Origin: CAZZBK01 sp964652155
GTDB lineage: Bacteria; Planctomycetota; Planctomycetia; Pirellulales; PNKZ01
NCBI GenBank assembly: GCA_964652155.1
Contig: CAZZBK010000056.1
Span: 1-34,220, forward strand
Length of the DNA: 34,220 nucleotides
Direction of reading: 5' to 3'
Below the pieces are notes generated by a model. It worked only from the letters and a program-made list of their open reading frames with translations. It did no database searches and was not told the DNA's origin. The position numbers and the translations under genes are program-made. Below are positions 30,069 to 34,220 of the stretch, piece by piece; position 1 is the first letter of the stretch, and each line of letters opens with the position of its first letter.

Positions 30069-30668
30069 TCAGGCCGCCGCGTGCCGGCGTTCCTCCGCCG
30101 CTTCCAGCAGGGCGTGGACGAACGCCGCCTTGAAGCGCGCGTCGTTTTCTGCGCACCAGTCGCGGAAGCTCTTGTCCCAGCAGGCAAGCGCCGCGCTGCG
30201 GCAGGGCCGCTCATGGATCGGTGGCGGCGCTGGCTGCTCACACGCGACCTCGACGGCGGCCGGTGGCGCGGCCGGCGCCTGCGGCGGCTCCGGCGCTGGT
30301 TCCGGCGGCGGCATCGCCTCGCCCAGCGCGCCTCTCATCGCCACGGCCGCCGCATGCGACATCCGTTGCAGCCGGAGCCGGACCGCCTCCTCCTGCGCCC
30401 TCAGCGACTGGGACTCTGCGCGGCGCCTGGCGTGCGTTGCAATGGCACTGAGGACGGTGGTGTGATCGCGGTCGCCGAAACGGCGGGCGATGTCCGTCAG
30501 GCTCCGGCCCGTGATCTCGCGGGCGATGGACATCGCCATGTGGCGGGCGATGACGGTCTCGCGGTCGCGGCGCGACGAGCGGATGTCGTGCGTGCTGCAG
30601 CCCGTCACGGCCGCGGTGGCGCAGATGATGTCGGCGACACGGACGAAGGGCAGGCTGGTGTCGGTCAT
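30069..30668 (-). CDS. DnaA domain-IV-like DNA-binding protein
   Basis: The 199-aa protein has, at residues about 10-82, a full DnaA C-terminal DNA-binding domain: 'VADIICATAAVTGCSTHDIRSSRRDRETVIARHMAMSIAREITGRSLTDIARRFGDRDHTTVLSAIATHARR'. The key signature is FGDRDHTTVLSA (residues 64-75), matching the DnaA-box-recognising stretch GGRDHTTV. No ATPase domain is present. After it comes a Pro/Ala linker (about 113-145) and a helical C-terminus (CRSAALACWDKSFRDWCAENDARFKAAFVHALLEAA). ATG 30668 overlaps the methyltransferase stop. It might bind DnaA boxes or regulate phage replication. Confidence 0.85.
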   Translation of the reverse strand: MTDTSLPFVRVADIICATAAVTGCSTHDIRSSRRDRETVIARHMAMSIAREITGRSLTDIARRFGDRDHTTVLSAIATHARRRAESQSLRAQEEAVRLRLQRMSHAAAVAMRGALGEAMPPPEPAPEPPQAPAAPPAAVEVACEQPAPPPIHERPCRSAALACWDKSFRDWCAENDARFKAAFVHALLEAAEERRHAAA

Positions 30669-31357
30669 GATGGGTCTCCAACGGCGGGCAAGGTGTTGGC
30701 GGCGGAAATTCTGGACCGTGACCGCTTGCGGTCGCGCAGGGCCTTGGCCTCGGCGTCCGGCATGTGCAGCCAGTCGTAACGCGGGGCCTGCGCCGCGCGA
30801 CGCCATGTCCACACGAACCAGGCGTGCTGCTCGGACGGGCCATGCTCCTTCTTGCCGGGCTCGGGCGCGCGCTCGAACCAGGTGATGCGGCTCGTCAAGG
30901 CGAGCTTGGCGTAGAAGGCCGGGCAATCGGCGAAGAACGGCCGCCGCGTCTTGGCGCTGTCCCAGGCCAGGGGTAGCAGCATGGCGACGGTGCCGTCAGG
31001 CTGCATGGCGTCCAGCGCGCGGCGGACGAACGCGTCGGCCTCGGCGTAGGGCGGGTTGGTGATGATGGCGTCGCACCCGAATGTGCCTCGCGGCGGACGA
31101 TCGCCGGTGACGAAATCGAATTCGTCCGCGCCGGCCATCCGCGACGCGTCGATGTCGGAAGCCACGACTTGGAAATTCTCGGATTCGAGCGCGCGCACCA
31201 TTTTTCCGGATCCCGCCGCCGGCTCCCAGACGATATCGCTCCCGACGAGAACGTCATGGGCCTTCAGCCATCTGGCGAGCGCCATCGTGACCCATTCCGG
31301 CGTCTCGTAGGCGTCGCGCGCGATGCGCGCGTAACCGCTGTCGCGCTGCGCCATCAC
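30665..31357 (-). CDS. Adenine-specific DNA methyltransferase (NPPY)
   Basis: This is a SAM-dependent N6-adenine methyltransferase of 230 aa. Motif I is 'WEPAAGSGKM' (44-53), the acidic residue after strand 2 is in 'VVASDID' (64-70), and the catalytic motif IV is 'IITNPPYAEADAF' (98-110) with NPPY at 101-104. The order I then IV and small size fit orphan phage methyltransferases that protect against host restriction or regulate timing. It starts GTG 31357 or the adjacent ATG 31354 (the DUF3310 stop lies at 31354-31356). No cognate endonuclease is nearby. Recognition sequence unknown. Confidence 0.88.
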   Translation of the reverse strand: MMAQRDSGYARIARDAYETPEWVTMALARWLKAHDVLVGSDIVWEPAAGSGKMVRALESENFQVVASDIDASRMAGADEFDFVTGDRPPRGTFGCDAIITNPPYAEADAFVRRALDAMQPDGTVAMLLPLAWDSAKTRRPFFADCPAFYAKLALTSRITWFERAPEPGKKEHGPSEQHAWFVWTWRRAAQAPRYDWLHMPDAEAKALRDRKRSRSRISAANTLPAVGDPS

Positions 31358-31812
31358 GCGCTCTCCCTGTGGGGAACGGGGAGCCGTGGTGCTGGTGTAT
31401 CCGGCACCTGGAGCGAGGTCGCCGTGTAGGCCTCAATGGCCTCCTCGACGTGGTAGATGGCCTCTGTGAGGTCGCTTTCGTTGGGGTACGATCGAAGGAT
31501 GTAGCCGAGCGCGCTGGTCAGGTGCGGGTTTAAATCGAAATCCTCGGCCACCTCGGCCGGTGTCGGCCGCGGCAAAAAAAAACCGCCGAAGCCTAGGTCG
31601 CGCTGCAGCTTGGCGGCATAGCGCAGGTAGAACGCCGCCTTGGCGAGGTCCTGGCGCGGGTCGAGCGTCTTCTTGCCGGCCCGCAGGATGTAGTCGACGG
31701 CCTGGGTGAGGTCCGGCCCCAGCCGGTAGGCGTGGGTGATCTCGATCGACTGGCGACCGGATTTGCCGCGGTAGTGCGACGGGCTGTTGACGGGATCGTG
31801 GTTCGTGCTCAT
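31354..31812 (-). CDS. DUF3310 protein with internal duplication
   Basis: The 152-aa protein opens 'DPVNSPSHYRGKSGRQSIEITHAYRLGPDLTQAVDYILRAGKKTLDPRQDLAKAAFYLRYAAKL', the DUF3310 pattern (NpsHY..g.iE.id.......l...v.YilRaGkK....eDl.KA.wYl), a phage-associated family sometimes considered nucleotide- or MazG-related. A second, weaker copy follows at residues about 97-126 (LTSALGYILRSYPNESDLTEAIYHVEEA). Between them, a T9 run (31574-31582) encodes FF. The ATG at 31812 overlaps the previous stop (ATGA). Confidence 0.85.
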   Translation of the reverse strand: MSTNHDPVNSPSHYRGKSGRQSIEITHAYRLGPDLTQAVDYILRAGKKTLDPRQDLAKAAFYLRYAAKLQRDLGFGGFFLPRPTPAEVAEDFDLNPHLTSALGYILRSYPNESDLTEAIYHVEEAIEAYTATSLQVPDTPAPRLPVPHRESA

Positions 31813-32144
31813 GCGGCGTTCCCTTGGTTGCGGTTGGCGGCGTCGAGCCAGGCGGTGACGAGCGATCGTGCCCGGCGGTTGAGATCGGACGAATGGGCGT
31901 CCATGCGCAGGCGTCCGGCGTCGCGCAGTGCTGAGAGCACCGCCTGGAGCTCCATCGGATCTCCCGTCACCACCTCGATCACCGGCGCCGCCGGCGGCGG
32001 CAGCAGGCGGGCGAGCCGGGTGCGCAGGGCATCCTCGCCGCCGTGCTCGCAGCACGTGCGGATCGCGGCCTCGGCGAGGTCGAGCATGCTGTTCACCGGA
32101 TCTGCGGCTGGCTCTGGCGGAAGCTGGCGGGCGAGCAGGCTCAT
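31809..32144 (-). CDS. Small early protein (111 aa), function unknown
   Basis: This protein starts MSLLARQLPPEPAADPVNSMLDLAEAAIRTCCEHGGEDALRTRLARLLPPPAAPVIEVVTGDPMELQAVLSALRDAGRLRMDAHSSDLNRRARSLVTAWLDA: largely helical with a Pro-rich hinge. It overlaps both neighbours by 4 bases (ATGA), so it is made together with the replication initiator and the DUF3310 protein. By position it might be a helicase-loader or initiator partner (lambda P slot), but no motif supports that. Confidence 0.65.
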   Translation of the reverse strand: MSLLARQLPPEPAADPVNSMLDLAEAAIRTCCEHGGEDALRTRLARLLPPPAAPVIEVVTGDPMELQAVLSALRDAGRLRMDAHSSDLNRRARSLVTAWLDAANRNQGNAA

Positions 32145-33244
32145 GGCGCCACCTCGCCTACGGCGGCCGCGCCGTGGTCCTGCGCGGCGTGGCCGGGCGG
32201 CCAGCGGGTCGGCACGATCGCCCCGTAGCCCTTGCGGATCGTTTCAGCGATTTTTGAGAGGCGGGCGTCGCCGCGACGGGCCTCCGCATGAGCGAGCCAC
32301 GCCGCGCAGGCCGGGTCGGACGGCAGCAGAGATACCCGGCCGTCTGACGTTTTGCGGCTGGCGATCCGCTCGCGGATGGCGTCCTCGATGTCGGCCGGCT
32401 TCACGACCGCACGGCGCGCGGCGCAGACGGTCCGCACGACGGCGGCGGCGTCATCGACGGTCAGGGCGAGCTTGATCAGCCAGTCGGCGATCTGGCCAAG
32501 CGCGAACGCGGGGTCGGGAGCGGACACCTGCCGCTGGCGGGCGATGGGGCCGATCACGGCGTCGACGACCGCGGCTCGCTCCGGCGTCGTGGCCACAGCC
32601 GCCAGCAGCAGGTCCACGGGTTGCGGCTCGCGGCGGCCGCGTTGCCCCTGCACTGGCGAAGCCTCTTCCCCCACTCCCGCCCCCCCGCTTGCGGGGGTTG
32701 GGGGGGAGGGTGTTGAAGAAGGTGTTAGAGAAGGTGTTCTATTAGGTGTCGCCTCAGAGCCGACACCTGGTGTCGCCTCCTGCACTTGACACCTGGTGTC
32801 GGCTGTAGCTGACACCCCCAGGTCGAGTTGTAACGGCGGTGTCATCTCCAGCCGACACCCCAAGTCGCCACGGGCATGGGTATGCGTTTCCGGAATAGCA
32901 TGCTCGCAGGCCTCGACTTCGGCGTCGTCCAGCTCGTCGATGCCGTCGGAAAACGCCTCGTCCGGCGTCGGGGTGTCGAGCAGCACGCGATAGAAGATCG
33001 ATCGGCCCGCGCACGCGCTGGTGCGCCGGTCTACGTAGCCCCAGGCCACCAGATCGCTGAGCCGGGTGTTGACGGTCTGGCGCGTCGTGCCGATGGCCTC
33101 GCCCAGCGCCTGTTGGCGCACGCGGCACCACCCATTGCGGTCGGTGTGGCTGGCCAGGCGGCCGAGAACGCGCAGGTGCGTCATGGTCAGGCGGTCGTCT
33201 GAGAAGGCGCGGACCGGCACGGCGGCGAAGCGGCGGTCGCTCAT
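32141..33244 (-). CDS. Winged-helix replication initiator-like protein (lambda O-like)
   Basis: The 367-aa protein starts ATG 33244 after a repeat-rich leader. Residues about 20-90 form a winged helix: 'LTMTHLRVLGRLASHTDRNGWCRVRQQALGEAIGTTRQTVNTRLSDLVAWGYVDRRTSACAGRSIFYRVLL'. Residues about 125-210 are a low-complexity linker (TPSLTPSSTPSPPTPASGGAGVG), encoded by the repeat array at 32709-32859. The C-terminal 150 residues are helical (VDLLLAAVATTPERAAVVDAVIG...), possibly binding a helicase or loader. N-terminal wHTH, linker that contains the origin and C-terminal partner domain recall lambda gpO; sequence similarity is not claimed. Confidence 0.75.
   Translation of the reverse strand: MSDRRFAAVPVRAFSDDRLTMTHLRVLGRLASHTDRNGWCRVRQQALGEAIGTTRQTVNTRLSDLVAWGYVDRRTSACAGRSIFYRVLLDTPTPDEAFSDGIDELDDAEVEACEHAIPETHTHARGDLGCRLEMTPPLQLDLGVSATADTRCQVQEATPGVGSEATPNRTPSLTPSSTPSPPTPASGGAGVGEEASPVQGQRGRREPQPVDLLLAAVATTPERAAVVDAVIGPIARQRQVSAPDPAFALGQIADWLIKLALTVDDAAAVVRTVCAARRAVVKPADIEDAIRERIASRKTSDGRVSLLPSDPACAAWLAHAEARRGDARLSKIAETIRKGYGAIVPTRWPPGHAAQDHGAAAVGEVAP
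32709..32756 (-). repeat. Four 12-base GGTGTT direct repeats, AT-richer origin part
   Basis: Units begin GGTGTT/GGTGTC at 32709, 32721, 32733 and 32745, exactly 12 bases apart, and contain AT-rich fillers (GAAGAA, AGAGAA, CTATTA). In a genome this rich in GC this is a notable local AT richness and could serve as an unwinding element next to the palindromes at 32762-32859. The repeats encode the TPS-rich linker. Confidence 0.75.
32745..32859. repeat. GACACC/GGTGTC iteron array, candidate replication origin
   Basis: Eight copies of the hexamer in 115 bases: GGTGTC at 32745, 32769, 32795, 32838; GACACC at 32762, 32788, 32811, 32854. Two pairs form the perfect palindrome GACACCTGGTGTC at 32762-32774 and 32788-32800, 26 bases apart. 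This lies inside the initiator-like gene, as the lambda origin lies in gene O. A plausible target of the wHTH domain. Confidence 0.65.
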
Positions 33245-33406
33245 GGCCGCGCTCCCATTATCCACGACGTGCCTGAATGACTGACCGGCATGCTTTTCCC
33301 CGCAACCCACAGCGCGACCGCCGTGGCCTTGATTTCGCCAGCGTTCCGTGGGATCAAACGATCTCAGCAGTCTGCGCGCCTCGAACGCCCCTCTACCGAC
33401 ACGCGC

Positions 33407-33499
33407 CACAGGCCACACATCACAGGCCACGCCACTGGCCACACTGGCCGCGCACACGGCCTCACAGGCCACGGCATCACAGGCCACGCCACTGACCAC
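33407..33499. repeat. CACAGGCCAC direct repeats upstream of the initiator gene
   Basis: Exact copies at 33407-33416, 33421-33430, 33463-33472 and 33478-33487; degenerate copies (CACTGGCCAC, CACTGGCCGC, CACTGACCAC) at 33433, 33442 and 33490. A 24-base unit at 33419-33442 recurs at 33476-33499 with one mismatch. Spacing is irregular (9-21). They could bind the initiator (autoregulation or second origin element) or be a simple expansion. Confidence 0.7.
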
Positions 33500-33577
33500 G
33501 CGCGGCTTCACTGGCCCGCCGACTGACAGACCATCTTCAACACACAGAACCACACACGCTGCCCGGCGGGCAGTCGT

Positions 33578-33593
33578 CCGGACGCCCGTCCGG
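33578..33593. other. Short GC hairpin
   Basis: CCGGAC, loop GCCC, GTCCGG: perfect 6-bp stem, 79 bases after the 151-aa gene stop on the minus strand. No T-run follows, so a weak terminator or operator is equally possible. Confidence 0.35.
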
Positions 33594-33671
33594 GCGCACC
33601 TATCCGGCCCGTCCACGCCCGTCCGTTTCCGGCAGCGTCGACGGCCTCTCTACGTCACGAGCCGGCAGCCT

Positions 33672-34127
33672 TCAGGCGGCCTTGCTCAATTCCATCGCGT
33701 CGACCGCGATGCGGCGGGCCGGCGGGCGCGCCCGCTCGCGCGCGTGCACCTTCGCGGCCTGCTCCATTTCCTCGTGCGAGGAGATGCGGTAAAGCTCGGG
33801 CCTGACCGGCACGCCGCGGCTTGACGAACAGCGCTCGAGATAGGCGCGCAGGGCGTCGAACTGGCGGCTGGCGATGCGACGGCGCTCGGCCACGACACCG
33901 GGCAGCTTCCCGAACAGATTGCGCATCATATCCGGGTGCATCTTCTGGAAGCCCTGCTCGGCGCAGAACCAGTCGTAGAACTCCAGAATATCCGAGCTCG
34001 TGTGATAGCCGTCGAAGCCGTGGTCGCGCATCCAGAGCAGAAAGGCGCGGATGTCGGCGTCGGGCTTCGCCGCCCGGCGCGCGCGGGCGCCGGGGATCGT
34101 GTTTCGTGTGGTGTTTTCCGTGGGCAT
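33672..34127 (-). CDS. Conserved-looking 151-aa protein, function unknown
   Basis: The ATG 34127 is preceded by GGAGGG with a short spacer. After a basic start (ARARRAAKP) comes 'DIRAFLLWMRDHGFDGYHTSSDILEFYDWFCAEQGFQKMHPDMMRNLFGKLPGVVAERRRI' (residues about 26-85), a helical winged-type pattern similar to small DNA-binding domains at the end of primases ('Y..wc...g......m...L...pgv...rr'). The C-terminal part is basic and helical. Binding of DNA is inferred only. It is the first gene from the right edge of the window. Confidence 0.65.
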   Translation of the reverse strand: MPTENTTRNTIPGARARRAAKPDADIRAFLLWMRDHGFDGYHTSSDILEFYDWFCAEQGFQKMHPDMMRNLFGKLPGVVAERRRIASRQFDALRAYLERCSSSRGVPVRPELYRISSHEEMEQAAKVHARERARPPARRIAVDAMELSKAA

Positions 34128-34189
34128 GGGCCCTCCGGGACTGGGGTTTCAGGACAGCACATACGCGACCGACGCCAACTCGATCCGAC

Positions 34190-34205
34190 TGTTTCACGTG
34201 GAAAA
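34190..34205. promoter_or_regulatory. parS-like palindrome at window edge
   Basis: TGTTTCACGTGGAAAA agrees at 14 of 16 positions with the chromosomal parS core TGTTTCACGTGAAACA bound by ParB. It lies in the region upstream of the 151-aa gene. A single near-match of this kind can also occur by chance; E-box-like CACGTG palindromes have other binders. Confidence 0.35.
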
Positions 34206-34220
34206 ATGGGCCGCGGCAAA

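Larger units (their letters stand above)
33245..33671. other. 427-base intergenic leader of the initiator gene
   Basis: No plausible gene on either strand. Contains CACAGGCCAC repeats (33407-33499), a hairpin (33578-33593) and CGCCCGTCCG-type short repeats (33584-33625). A promoter for the initiator gene may be here, but I could not pick convincing -35/-10 hexamers. Confidence 0.6.

Noticed and set aside
33245..33616. N-terminal extension of the initiator frame through the repeats
   Set aside because: Open by chance because the repeats lack stops; the winged-helix domain begins right after ATG 33244.
33277..33824. Plus-strand frames with His/Thr/Gly repeats (GHATGHTG)
   Set aside because: They merely translate the CACAGGCCAC repeats and have no ribosome site; the region is treated as non-coding.
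34128..34219. Minus frame from the window edge (TTG start)
   Set aside because: Runs in a shadow frame over the 151-aa gene; the edge segment is better read as upstream regulatory DNA.

Overview
The window is one arm of a tailed bacteriophage (prophage or free phage) of the contractile-tail, myovirus type. It is GC-rich, and every supported gene lies on the minus strand, so transcription runs from the right end to the left end. A GapR/DUF2312-like protein, the very GC-rich coding sequence and the gene style point to an alphaproteobacterial host; I cannot name the genus. There is one run of 99 N (7959-8057), an assembly gap inside the tape-measure gene. I recognise no integrase, repressor, lysis gene or tRNA, so those modules probably lie outside the window.

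Right part (about 34.1-27.0 kb, early/replication module): an unrecognised 151-aa protein; a repeat-rich intergenic stretch; a winged-helix replication-initiator-like protein whose gene carries a dense array of GACACC/GGTGTC repeats plus AT-richer 12-bp repeats (candidate origin, as in lambda gene O); a small protein; a DUF3310 protein; an NPPY adenine methyltransferase; a protein carrying only a DnaA domain-IV-like DNA-binding domain; a GapR-like protein; and several unrecognised small proteins. Many of these genes overlap by ATGA, so they form one translationally coupled operon, which ends at a strong hairpin (26892-26918).

Middle part (about 26.7-21.9 kb, accessory module): three consecutive Ala/Gly-rich, partly hydrophobic proteins of 585, 353 and 276 aa. 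They have little else in common but end in the same roughly 22-residue motif (GWS[DE]xARxASA..RGVAxPG). I know of no described family that explains this, and it is the best candidate here for an undescribed system. A 56-aa protein and a lambda gpZ-like minor tail protein follow.

Left part (21.8-0 kb, late module): a lambda-like head cassette (terminase small and large subunits, gpW, portal, protease with a nested scaffold gene, decoration protein, major capsid, connector/completion genes) is joined at about 12.4 kb to a Mu-like contractile tail (DUF2635, sheath, tube, chaperone with a -1 frameshift at GGGAAAC, tape measure, gpN, gpP, gp45, gp46, gp47, gp48, fibres). TGCAACC repeats directly before the small terminase gene are a candidate packaging or operator site.

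All calls rest on reading the sequence and remembered family features; no database search was run.
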